Positions 1 through 5,401 of a stretch of DNA of 6,300 nucleotides are shown in pieces. The notes under the pieces were generated by a model. That model was not told the origin of the DNA. It saw only the letters and a program-made list of their open reading frames with translations, and did no database searches. This DNA is from Lactobacillus sp. UBA5815 (GTDB lineage Bacteria; Bacillota; Bacilli; Lactobacillales; Lactobacillaceae), in the NCBI GenBank assembly GCA_002417825.1, contig DICX01000088.1, positions 1 through 6,300 of the forward strand, written 5' to 3'. The translations under genes and the position numbers were made by a program. Within the stretch, counting starts at the first letter, position 1; every line of letters starts with the position of its first letter.

Positions 1-132
1 TTTGACCCAACTCAAACTGAAGTAACGACAGTTGGTGACAAGCAATTAGTTAAGACAGTTGCTTGGTACGACAATGAATACAGCTTTACTTGCCAAATGG
101 TTCGTACTTTATTAAAATTTGCAACACTTTAA
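1..132 (+). CDS. gap: Glyceraldehyde-3-phosphate dehydrogenase, C-terminal end (partial)
   Basis: Only the last 43 codons are present; the frame is open from base 1 and stops at TAA 130-132. The fragment contains WYDNEYSF, the C-terminal NAD-contacting signature of phosphorylating GAPDH (WYDNE.S), followed by the final helix QMVRTLLKFA typical of lactic acid bacteria. The enzyme is cytosolic and oxidises glyceraldehyde-3-phosphate to 1,3-bisphosphoglycerate with NAD. That product is the substrate of the phosphoglycerate kinase encoded next. The gap-pgk-tpi order is the usual glycolytic arrangement in Lactobacillaceae, where the regulator CggR often precedes gap; that part is outside the window. 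The family assignment is firm, although the fragment is too short to tell apart GAPDH paralogues. Confidence 0.93.
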   Translation, partial: FDPTQTEVTTVGDKQLVKTVAWYDNEYSFTCQMVRTLLKFATL

Positions 133-184
133 TTTCGCATTACTTTAATCAAGACAGTTGTTTTGAATAAAGACGGCAAATGAA

Positions 185-216
185 GGCGGAGGGGGAATTC
201 TCCTTCCGCCTTTTTT
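185..216 (+). terminator. Intrinsic terminator between gap and pgk
   Basis: An 11-bp GC-rich stem (185-195 paired with 200-210, two G-T wobbles) closes a 4-nt AATT loop and is followed directly by six T (211-216). It starts 52 nt after the gap stop codon and ends 24 nt before the pgk start. Its place inside an otherwise continuous glycolytic operon suggests partial termination, giving abundant gap mRNA and less pgk-tpiA read-through. The structure is seen directly; the attenuating role is inferred. It could also act as a 3' stabilising hairpin for processed gap mRNA. Confidence 0.85.
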
Positions 217-240
217 AAAGGAAATTTTTGGAGGCATTTT

Positions 241-1452
241 ATGACTAAACTGACGGTGTCTGACCTTGATGTTAAAGACAAGAAAGTCTTGATTCGTGTT
301 GATTTCAACGTTCCAATCAAAAATGGTGTTATCGGTGACGATAATCGTATCGTTGCTGCATTACCGACGATTAAGTACATCGTTTCTCACGGTGGCAAGG
401 CGATTTTGCTGAGTCACTTGGGAAGAATCAAGTCCGAAGAAGACAAAAAAGAATTGACGTTAAAACCGATTGCTGAACGATTGAGCGAATTATTGAAGCA
501 GAAGGTAACTTTTGTTCCGACTAATGAAGGAACTGAACTTGAAACTGCAATTTCGAAGATGTCGGATGGCGATGTTTTATTGATGGAGAATACACGTTTC
601 CAAGATATTGACAATGATTTTGGTAAACGTGAATCAAAGAATGATCCTAAACTTGGCGAATATTGGGCAAGCTTAGGCGACCTTTATGTTAACGATGCCT
701 TTGGCACTGCGCATCGAAACCACGCTTCTAACGTTGGTATTGCAACTGCGATGAAGAAAAATGGTAAAAAAGTTGCCGCTGGTTTTTTGATTGAAAAAGA
801 AATCAAGTTTTTAGGGAATGCGATTGCTAATCCAGTACATCCATTCGTAACGATTCTGGGTGGTGCTAAAGTTTCAGATAAGATTGGCGTCATCACGAAC
901 TTGATACCTAAATCAGATCATATTTTGATCGGTGGTGGTATGGCTTATACGTTCTTAGCTGCACAAGGCTACTCAATCGGTAAATCATTGTTTGAAGCAG
1001 ATAAAGTTGATTTAGCAAAGAAACTTTTGAAAGAAGCCGATGGCAAGATCGTACTTCCAGTTGATCATGTTGCCGCTGACAGCTTTTCAAACGATGCCAA
1101 ACGTGAAATTGTGAGTGATAATATTCCGGATGGTGAAATGGGCTTGGATATTGGTCCTAAGACGATCGAATTATTCAAGAAGACACTTCAAGGTGCCAAG
1201 ACGGTTGTTTGGAATGGCCCAATGGGTGCTTTCGAAATGTCCAACTTTGCTGAAGGCACTCTAGAAATTGGCCGTACTTTAGCTGATTTGCCAGATGCAA
1301 CGACTATTGTTGGTGGTGGTGATTCAACTGCCGCAGTCAAGAAATTGGGAATTGCACCTAAATTGACCCATATTTCAACTGGTGGTGGCGCTTCTCTTGA
1401 ATATCTTGAGGGAAAGACGCTACCAGGAATTGCTTGCATTTCTGACAAATAA
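241..1452 (+). CDS. pgk: Phosphoglycerate kinase
   Basis: This 403-residue protein has the full length expected for bacterial phosphoglycerate kinase. It transfers the acyl phosphate of 1,3-bisphosphoglycerate to ADP, giving 3-phosphoglycerate and ATP in the cytosol. The N-terminal substrate-binding lobe shows DFNVP (residues 21-25), R36, SHLGR (58-62), ENTRF with R119, and AHR with R159. The C-terminal nucleotide lobe shows GGAKVSDK (207-214), WNGPMGAFE (324-332), GGGDSTAAV (358-366) and TGGGASLEYLEGK (380-392). No catalytic residue appears to be missing. The ATG start is supported by GGAGG at 230-234, six bases upstream. The gene lies between gap and tpiA, with a strong terminator separating it from gap and only 19 nt separating it from tpiA. 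I see no clear promoter between the terminator and the start, so expression may rely on read-through. Confidence 0.98.
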   Translation: MTKLTVSDLDVKDKKVLIRVDFNVPIKNGVIGDDNRIVAALPTIKYIVSHGGKAILLSHLGRIKSEEDKKELTLKPIAERLSELLKQKVTFVPTNEGTELETAISKMSDGDVLLMENTRFQDIDNDFGKRESKNDPKLGEYWASLGDLYVNDAFGTAHRNHASNVGIATAMKKNGKKVAAGFLIEKEIKFLGNAIANPVHPFVTILGGAKVSDKIGVITNLIPKSDHILIGGGMAYTFLAAQGYSIGKSLFEADKVDLAKKLLKEADGKIVLPVDHVAADSFSNDAKREIVSDNIPDGEMGLDIGPKTIELFKKTLQGAKTVVWNGPMGAFEMSNFAEGTLEIGRTLADLPDATTIVGGGDSTAAVKKLGIAPKLTHISTGGGASLEYLEGKTLPGIACISDK

Positions 1453-1471
1453 TTAGAAAGAAGGAATTTTC

Positions 1472-2227
1472 ATGCGTGTACCTATTATTGCTGGAAATTG
1501 GAAACTTCATAAAAATCCAGAAGAAACAGTAGCGTTTGTTAATGCCGTTAAATCGGCATTGCCTGACGTCGATCGAGTTGAATCTGTCATCGCAGCTCCT
1601 GCTGTTGATTTACAAGCCCTATGTCAAACAGCAAAAGGGACCAAGCTTCATGTTGGTGCCGAAAATGCTTATTTTGAGGATGAAGGCGCATTTACAGGTG
1701 AAACTTCGCCTAAAGTTCTTCATGAAATGGGATTAGATTATTGTATCATCGGCCACTCTGAACGTAGAGGCTACTTTCATGAAACAGATGAAGATATCAA
1801 TCGTAAAGCTCATGCCTTGTTTAAAAATCGTGTAACACCAATTATTTGTTGTGGTGAATCACTTGAAACACGCGAGGCTGGTAAAGAAAAAGACTGGGTC
1901 GTTAAACAAATCAAAGCTGCTTTAAAAGATTTATCTGAAGCTCAAGTTTCTCATTTGGTCATCGCTTATGAGCCAATATGGGCAATTGGGACTGGCAAAA
2001 CTGCATCAAGCGAGCAAGCTGAAGAAATGTGCCAGACGATTCGTCAAACGGTTGAATCGCTTTATGGTGCACCTGTTGCCGAAAAAGTTCGTATTCAATA
2101 TGGTGGCTCTGTCAATCCAAGCAACGTTAAAGAATTGATGGCTAAGCCTGATATTGACGGTGGCTTGGTAGGTGGTGCTTCACTGAAGCCGGATAGTTTT
2201 TTGGCATTGGTGAATTATCAGAATTAA
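1472..2227 (+). CDS. tpiA: Triosephosphate isomerase
   Basis: The 251-residue protein matches the normal length for this TIM-barrel family. It interconverts dihydroxyacetone phosphate and glyceraldehyde-3-phosphate in the cytosol. The catalytic set is complete: N9 and K11 in AGNWKLHK, the electrophile H95 with E97 in IIGHSERR, and the base E167 in AYEPIWAIGTG, whose end is the flexible phosphate-gripping loop 6. The phosphate-binding YGGSV (210-214) and GLVGGAS (231-237) are also present. The ATG start has AAGGAA at 1461-1466, five bases upstream. The 19-nt gap from pgk implies one transcript. No hairpin follows the stop codon immediately; the next good terminator is at 2597-2630, so the mRNA may carry a long 3' tail. 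eno, which often follows tpi in relatives, is not next. Confidence 0.98.
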   Translation: MRVPIIAGNWKLHKNPEETVAFVNAVKSALPDVDRVESVIAAPAVDLQALCQTAKGTKLHVGAENAYFEDEGAFTGETSPKVLHEMGLDYCIIGHSERRGYFHETDEDINRKAHALFKNRVTPIICCGESLETREAGKEKDWVVKQIKAALKDLSEAQVSHLVIAYEPIWAIGTGKTASSEQAEEMCQTIRQTVESLYGAPVAEKVRIQYGGSVNPSNVKELMAKPDIDGGLVGGASLKPDSFLALVNYQN

Positions 2228-2250
2228 TATTTATTGTTTTTAGTTTTACA

Positions 2251-2259
2251 TGTTATGAT
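2251..2259 (+). promoter_or_regulatory. Extended -10 promoter element downstream of tpiA
   Basis: TG-T-TATGAT at 2251-2259 fits the extended -10 consensus TGNTATAAT with one mismatch in the hexamer. The -35 region at the expected distance is only AT-rich (around TTATTG, 2231-2236), which extended -10 promoters tolerate. Transcription would begin near 2266. It lies 24 nt after the tpiA stop codon, in AT-rich sequence where chance matches are common, so the call is tentative. Confidence 0.4.
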
Positions 2260-2357
2260 AAAAACGTGTCAAGCATGACTTTCAAGTTGATCGCCAAGTT
2301 GGTTTTTAATGTCAGTATAAATGGGTGACGGTTTAGTCGTGACTCATGCAGAATATG

Positions 2358-2373
2358 AGACATCATGATGTCT
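2358..2373. repeat. Perfect 16-bp palindrome
   Basis: AGACATCATGATGTCT reads identically on both strands with no spacer; the flanking bases do not extend it. As DNA it could be a dimeric regulator site. As RNA it could not fold without sacrificing the central bases into a loop, but it could pair between two transcripts. Part of it (CATCATG) is complementary to CATGATG at 2434-2440. There is no adjacent gene start, so a role as an operator is not obvious. Confidence 0.7.
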
Positions 2374-2596
2374 GTTAAGTGCTATTATTTAAAATAAAAT
2401 CAATCAGGGCGTGTATGTGTTTTTGAACGACGACATGATGAAAGTGGTTGAGTCTATAGGCCTGCTATTTCATCAACTGTTGGTTTAAAAAGACAATGAT
2501 CTTGATATTAGGTAATCTCACATCAGTTAAAGTTTAATCAGCATTCGTTTTAAAGTGGTGAATTTATCGCGATAAGCTGCTTTGAATCGAGTGTAG

Positions 2597-2630
2597 AAAA
2601 AGTGTCTTTATTAAAGGCACTTTTTCTTTT
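2597..2630 (+). terminator. Intrinsic terminator at the end of the tpiA-secG gap
   Basis: A 13-bp stem (2597-2609 with 2613-2625; one G-T wobble) closes on a 3-nt loop, or a longer loop if the inner A-T pairs open. The 3' arm ends in five T, then C and four T (2626-2630). The A-tract on the 5' side means it could also stop transcription from the minus strand, though no minus-strand gene is seen here. It separates the glycolytic transcript, or a small RNA, from the secG unit. Confidence 0.85.
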
Positions 2631-2660
2631 ATCCGGATCATCTTTTGGGAGTCGCAATCA

Positions 2661-2677
2661 CTAACATATTATGTTAG
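2661..2677. promoter_or_regulatory. 17-bp inverted repeat over the secG promoter (possible operator)
   Basis: CTAACATA at 2661-2668 is the exact inverse complement of TATGTTAG at 2670-2677, around a single central base. The repeat covers the -10 region of the likely secG promoter, where a bound dimeric repressor would block RNA polymerase. The symmetry is seen directly; that it binds a regulator is inference, and AT-rich promoters can form such symmetry by chance. Confidence 0.45.
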
Positions 2678-2680
2678 AAT
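2672..2680 (+). promoter_or_regulatory. Extended -10 promoter for secG
   Basis: TG-T-TAGAAT at 2672-2680 matches an extended -10 element. A TATTAT hexamer at 2667-2672 is an alternative. No good -35 box sits 17 nt upstream (TCGCAA), which is acceptable for an extended -10 promoter. Transcription would begin near 2687, giving a leader of about 33 nt to the TTG start at 2720. It follows directly after the terminator ending at 2630, where a new transcription unit needs a promoter. Confidence 0.5.
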
Positions 2681-2707
2681 TTGAACAGTGATTATTTTTT
2701 AGGCAAT

Positions 2708-2712
2708 GGAGG
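2708..2712 (+). promoter_or_regulatory. Ribosome binding site fixing the secG start
   Basis: GGAGG at 2708-2712 lies seven bases before TTG 2720. It would lie inside the coding region if the in-frame TTG at 2681 were used, and no comparable site precedes 2681. This decides the secG start in favour of 2720. Confidence 0.85.
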
Positions 2713-2719
2713 CAGCGCT

Positions 2720-2953
2720 TTGTATAACGTGATCATGACGCTACTTATTATCGTTTCGATTTTATTGATTATCGTGACGATGATGCAGCCGCAAAAACAA
2801 CAAGATGCACTTAACGCTTTATCTGGCGGTACCGTATTTAGTGGACAGACAAAAAAGCGTGGCTTTGAAGCAGTATTGGAAAAGGTAACCTCTGTGTTAT
2901 TAGTTCTCTTTTTCGTTTTTGCTCTGCTTTTGGCTGTAATGTCATCGAAGTAA
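2720..2953 (+). CDS. secG: Preprotein translocase subunit SecG
   Basis: With the TTG start at 2720 the product is 77 residues, the usual SecG size in Firmicutes. SecG is the small, non-essential membrane subunit that assists SecA-driven export through SecYEG. The sequence has two membrane segments (about residues 2-22 and 53-74) joined by a polar loop with QPQKQQDALNALSGG and a lysine/arginine stretch (KKR, 45-47), which is the family pattern. Starting at the upstream in-frame TTG (2681) would add 13 polar residues before the first membrane helix and would begin before the predicted transcription start, so it is unlikely. The gene appears to have its own promoter and is followed by a modest terminator before rnr. 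secG upstream of rnr and smpB is a common arrangement in Bacillota. Confidence 0.93.
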   Translation: MYNVIMTLLIIVSILLIIVTMMQPQKQQDALNALSGGTVFSGQTKKRGFEAVLEKVTSVLLVLFFVFALLLAVMSSK

Positions 2954-2958
2954 TTTTA

Positions 2959-2994
2959 AAGGCCTCCCGTTTTTTAATGGGGGGTCTTCTTATT
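2959..2994 (+). terminator. Weak terminator after secG
   Basis: A 10-bp stem (2959-2968 with 2979-2988, two G-T wobbles, six G in the 3' arm) encloses a T-rich 10-nt loop. The following tail TCTTCTTATT is an interrupted T-tract, so termination is probably partial. It begins six nt after the secG stop. Read-through into rnr is likely, since no clear promoter lies between this hairpin and rnr. Confidence 0.6.
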
Positions 2995-3021
2995 ATCCTG
3001 ATACAGTTTCAAGCAGGATAA
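2993..3021 (+). repeat. Inverted repeat between secG and rnr
   Basis: TTATCCTG (2993-3000) and CAGGATAA (3014-3021) form a perfect 8-bp stem with a 13-nt loop and no following T-tract, so it is not a terminator by itself. It overlaps the tail of the preceding hairpin and ends 12 nt before the rnr ribosome binding site. It might protect or mark the 5' end of an rnr-smpB mRNA, be a processing site, or be an operator. Which of these applies is unknown. Confidence 0.5.
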
Positions 3022-3046
3022 ATCGAAAGTTTGAGGTGTTTTAAGA

Positions 3047-5389
3047 TTGCAAGACGAACAAATACTTGCTGGGGTCTTAGAAATTTTTAGACGTCATCCG
3101 GCACAGCCGTTTCGTGTTAATGAATTAGAACGAATGACCAGTCGTGACCATTTCGCTAATTTTACCCAATTGGTCAAAGCACTGACATTTTTGGAACAAG
3201 ATCATAAAATTGTAAGTGATGGACAAGGGAAATATCGATTAGCCGTTCGTGATGTTGAAATGGCCGGTATTTTTCGTGCTAATGATAAAGGGTTTGGGTT
3301 TGTTCGCTTGGACGATGAAAAACTCGATGATATTTTTATTGGCCGTGACCACACGATGAATGCTTTGGATGGTGATCGTGTTCAAGTCAAAATATTAGCA
3401 TCTGGCAACCCATGGAACGGCAAAGGTCCTGAGGGAAAAGTCGTTGAAATCGTTGCACATGGAATTGAAAATATCGTTGGCGAGTTTACGCCGTTATCAG
3501 ATGAACAAGTTAAACGTTCGCATCAGATTGGTTATGTGATCAGTCAAAATAAGAAATTAAAAAAATATCGTGTTTATTTAGCACCAACTGGCATCAAACC
3601 CCAAATGGGCGATATGGTAAAAGTTTCGATAAAAACTTATCCGACTTCTGAAAATCCTGACATGATGTTTGGCGTTGCGTTATTGACGCTCGGCAATAAA
3701 AACGATCCTGGCGTTGACATTCTGTCAATTGTTGCAGAACATGATATTCGTACGAAATGGCCCCAAGAAGCTTTAGATCAAGCTAATGCGATTGCAGATC
3801 ATGTGACATCTGAAGAGCGGAAGGGACGCATTGATATTACTGATCAGCCTGCTGTCACGATTGACGGGGATGATTCAAAAGATTTCGATGACGCAGTTGT
3901 TTTGTGGAAGCTGCCTAATGGCAATTATCATTTAGGTGTTCATATCGCAGATGTTGCACATTATGTGACGGAAGGATCACCTTTAGATCAAGAAAGTTTT
4001 GCACGTGGGAACAGTACTTATTTAGTAGACCGTGTGATTCCAATGTTGCCTTTTCGGCTTTCGAACGGTATTTGTTCATTGAATGAAGGCGTTGATCGTT
4101 TGGTTTTATCCTGCGATATGGAAATCACACCAGATGGCGATCGCGTTTCATACCAGATTCATCCTTCAGTCATGCGCTCGCATGGTCGGCTGACTTATAA
4201 CAAAGTTAATCAGGTCCTAAAAGGGGATTTTTCAGGATTAGAAGAAAAGTATCATCGTTTGAGTTCAATGTTGAAAATGATGGCAACACTGCATCAAGCT
4301 TTATACGCAAAACGGCATGCTCGTGGTGCGATTGATTTTGAAGAGCCTGAAGCCAAAATTTTAGTCGATGCTGAAGGCAAGCCGACCGATATCGTCTTGC
4401 ATGAACGCGGAACTGCTGAAAAAATGGTTGAATCTTTTATGCTGATGGCGAACGAAACAGTTGCAGAAGCATATTTTAAAAAGCATGTTCCATTTTTGTA
4501 CCGTGTGCATGAAGTACCAGATGGCGATAAAATGAAAGCTTTTTTTGAGTTCGTTAGTGCGATTGGACTACAACAAATCAAGGCAGATCCTAATAAAGTC
4601 AAGCCTAAAGACTTGCAAAAGATCGTCACTAAAACAGTAGGGACACCTGAAGAAGCAGTCGTCCAGATGGTGATGCTGCGCAGCTTGAAACAAGCACGTT
4701 ATGACAAAGAACCGTTAGGACATTTTGGCTTGGCGGCACGATATTATACACACTTTACCTCGCCAATCAGACGATATTCTGATTTGATGGTACATCGGAT
4801 GATTCACACTTATGCGGATCAAGGTATTGGTGATCAAGTCAAAGCTCATTTTGCTGAAAAATTGCCAGATGCTGCAGAACAGACCTCTGTTCAAGAACGT
4901 CGTTCTGTTGACACAGAACGTGCAGTAGATGATTTAAAGATGACAGAATTCATGGCAGATAAAGTTGGCGATCACTTTGATGCAATCGTTTCTTCAGTAA
5001 CGAGTTTTGGGATGTTTATCCAATTGCCGAATACAGTTGAAGGTTTGATTCATATTTCAAACTTAACAGATGATTTTTACCAATATGGTGAAAAGACTTT
5101 AACGTTAACAGGACGTGGCACGCACCGTCAATTCAAGATTGGAATGCCAGTTAAAGTTACCTTGATCAATGCAAATATTGAGCAACACCAATTGGATTTT
5201 GAACTTTATGATCCCAATGCGCCTAAAAAGGCTAAAACAAGTACTTCTTTTGGTCATGATCGGCATCGTCCAACGTCACATCCAAGAAGCCACCAAGGTC
5301 GGCGTCATCAAAATTTTGCTCACAGTTCATTTAGAATCAGCCACCAGAAACCTGATTTCAAGCATCATTCACAACGGCATCATAGTTAG
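3047..5389 (+). CDS. rnr: Ribonuclease R (3'-5' exoribonuclease)
   Basis: The 780-residue protein degrades structured RNA processively from the 3' end and, with tmRNA-SmpB, removes faulty mRNAs. Domains in order are an N-terminal winged helix (about 1-65), cold-shock OB folds (about 70-215, with GFGFVR at 82-87), the RNB catalytic domain (about 250-590) and an S1 domain (about 643-720). The metal-binding acidic motif IDGDDSKDFDDA (272-283) keeps the aspartates D273, D279, D281 and D282, and the RNB signature HFTSPIRRYSDL spans 569-580. The tail from 737 to 780 is basic and unusually histidine-rich (11 of 44 residues). The TTG start is supported by GAGGTG at 3033-3038, eight bases upstream, and no better in-frame start is seen. 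It is followed almost directly by smpB. Confidence 0.97.
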   Translation: MQDEQILAGVLEIFRRHPAQPFRVNELERMTSRDHFANFTQLVKALTFLEQDHKIVSDGQGKYRLAVRDVEMAGIFRANDKGFGFVRLDDEKLDDIFIGRDHTMNALDGDRVQVKILASGNPWNGKGPEGKVVEIVAHGIENIVGEFTPLSDEQVKRSHQIGYVISQNKKLKKYRVYLAPTGIKPQMGDMVKVSIKTYPTSENPDMMFGVALLTLGNKNDPGVDILSIVAEHDIRTKWPQEALDQANAIADHVTSEERKGRIDITDQPAVTIDGDDSKDFDDAVVLWKLPNGNYHLGVHIADVAHYVTEGSPLDQESFARGNSTYLVDRVIPMLPFRLSNGICSLNEGVDRLVLSCDMEITPDGDRVSYQIHPSVMRSHGRLTYNKVNQVLKGDFSGLEEKYHRLSSMLKMMATLHQALYAKRHARGAIDFEEPEAKILVDAEGKPTDIVLHERGTAEKMVESFMLMANETVAEAYFKKHVPFLYRVHEVPDGDKMKAFFEFVSAIGLQQIKADPNKVKPKDLQKIVTKTVGTPEEAVVQMVMLRSLKQARYDKEPLGHFGLAARYYTHFTSPIRRYSDLMVHRMIHTYADQGIGDQVKAHFAEKLPDAAEQTSVQERRSVDTERAVDDLKMTEFMADKVGDHFDAIVSSVTSFGMFIQLPNTVEGLIHISNLTDDFYQYGEKTLTLTGRGTHRQFKIGMPVKVTLINANIEQHQLDFELYDPNAPKKAKTSTSFGHDRHRPTSHPRSHQGRRHQNFAHSSFRISHQKPDFKHHSQRHHS

Positions 5390-5396
5390 GACGTGA
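5388..5396 (+). promoter_or_regulatory. Ribosome binding site for smpB overlapping the rnr stop
   Basis: AGGACGTGA at 5388-5396 differs at one base from the ideal AGGAGGTGA and lies five bases before TTG 5402. Its first bases are the end of the rnr stop codon. It is far too close to the in-frame GTG at 5393 (which it contains) to serve that start. Ribosomes terminating on rnr would uncover this site, suggesting translational coupling. Confidence 0.55.
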
Positions 5397-5401
5397 GTCA
5401 A

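Larger units (their letters stand above)
2266..2630 (+). ncRNA. Candidate noncoding RNA of unknown family (about 365 nt)
   Basis: The span runs from the start site predicted by the extended -10 box to the end of a strong terminator. It has no ribosome binding site followed by an open frame of useful length. Local structure is plentiful: a 16-bp palindrome (2358-2373), CTCAT/ATGAG at 2343-2347/2354-2358, an 8-bp stem TGATGAAA/TTTCATCA (2436-2443/2468-2475) with a possible inner ATAG/CTAT stem, and a 12-bp palindrome TTATCGCGATAA (2564-2575). The length is compatible with tmRNA or RNase P RNA, but neither the 5' and 3' tRNA-like parts and tag reading frame of tmRNA nor the conserved blocks of type B RNase P RNA are present. 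It could equally be the 3' end of the gap-pgk-tpiA mRNA. Both ends are inferred. Confidence 0.25.
2228..2679. other. Gene-free stretch between tpiA and secG
   Basis: About 450 bases separate tpiA from secG, far longer than the other gaps here, and no convincing gene is present on either strand. The longest open stretches are about 30-40 codons and lack ribosome binding sites. What is visible is an extended -10 box near the start, a perfect 16-bp palindrome at 2358-2373, an 8-bp inverted repeat at 2436-2443/2468-2475, a perfect 12-bp palindrome at 2564-2575, a terminator at 2597-2630 and then the secG promoter region. I compared it by eye with tmRNA, RNase P RNA, 6S RNA and SRP RNA signatures and found none. 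It may be a small RNA gene, a long 3' untranslated region, or the remains of a lost gene. Confidence 0.8.

Noticed and set aside
133..240. Possible pgk promoter in the AT-rich gap after gap.
   Set aside because: Several poor -10-like hexamers exist upstream of the terminator but no convincing -35/-10 pair, and none lies between the terminator and pgk.
2283..2301. Short direct repeat CAAGTTG at 2283-2289 and 2295-2301, spaced 12 nt apart.
   Set aside because: Two 7-base copies only; not an array and easily due to chance.
2275..2328. 17-codon frame from ATG 2275 giving a short hydrophobic, lysine-containing peptide that resembles signalling or lytic peptides.
   Set aside because: No ribosome binding site and only about 10 nt of leader from the predicted transcription start; composition alone is not evidence.
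2253..2366. Minus-strand open frame of 37 codons beginning with two ATG codons in the tpiA-secG gap.
   Set aside because: No ribosome binding site precedes it, the product has no recognisable features, and frames of this length are common by chance.
2393..2488. Plus-strand open stretch of about 31 codons with GTG and ATG starts ending in a hydrophobic segment.
   Set aside because: AGGG at 2407-2410 is too close to the first GTG and no start has a proper ribosome binding site; too short to support as a gene.
2266..2630. tmRNA, RNase P RNA, 6S RNA or SRP RNA as identity of the candidate RNA, given its length and the presence of smpB nearby.
   Set aside because: No tRNA-like ends or tag frame ending in Ala-Ala-stop, no conserved RNase P blocks, and no single long hairpin with central bulge were found by eye.
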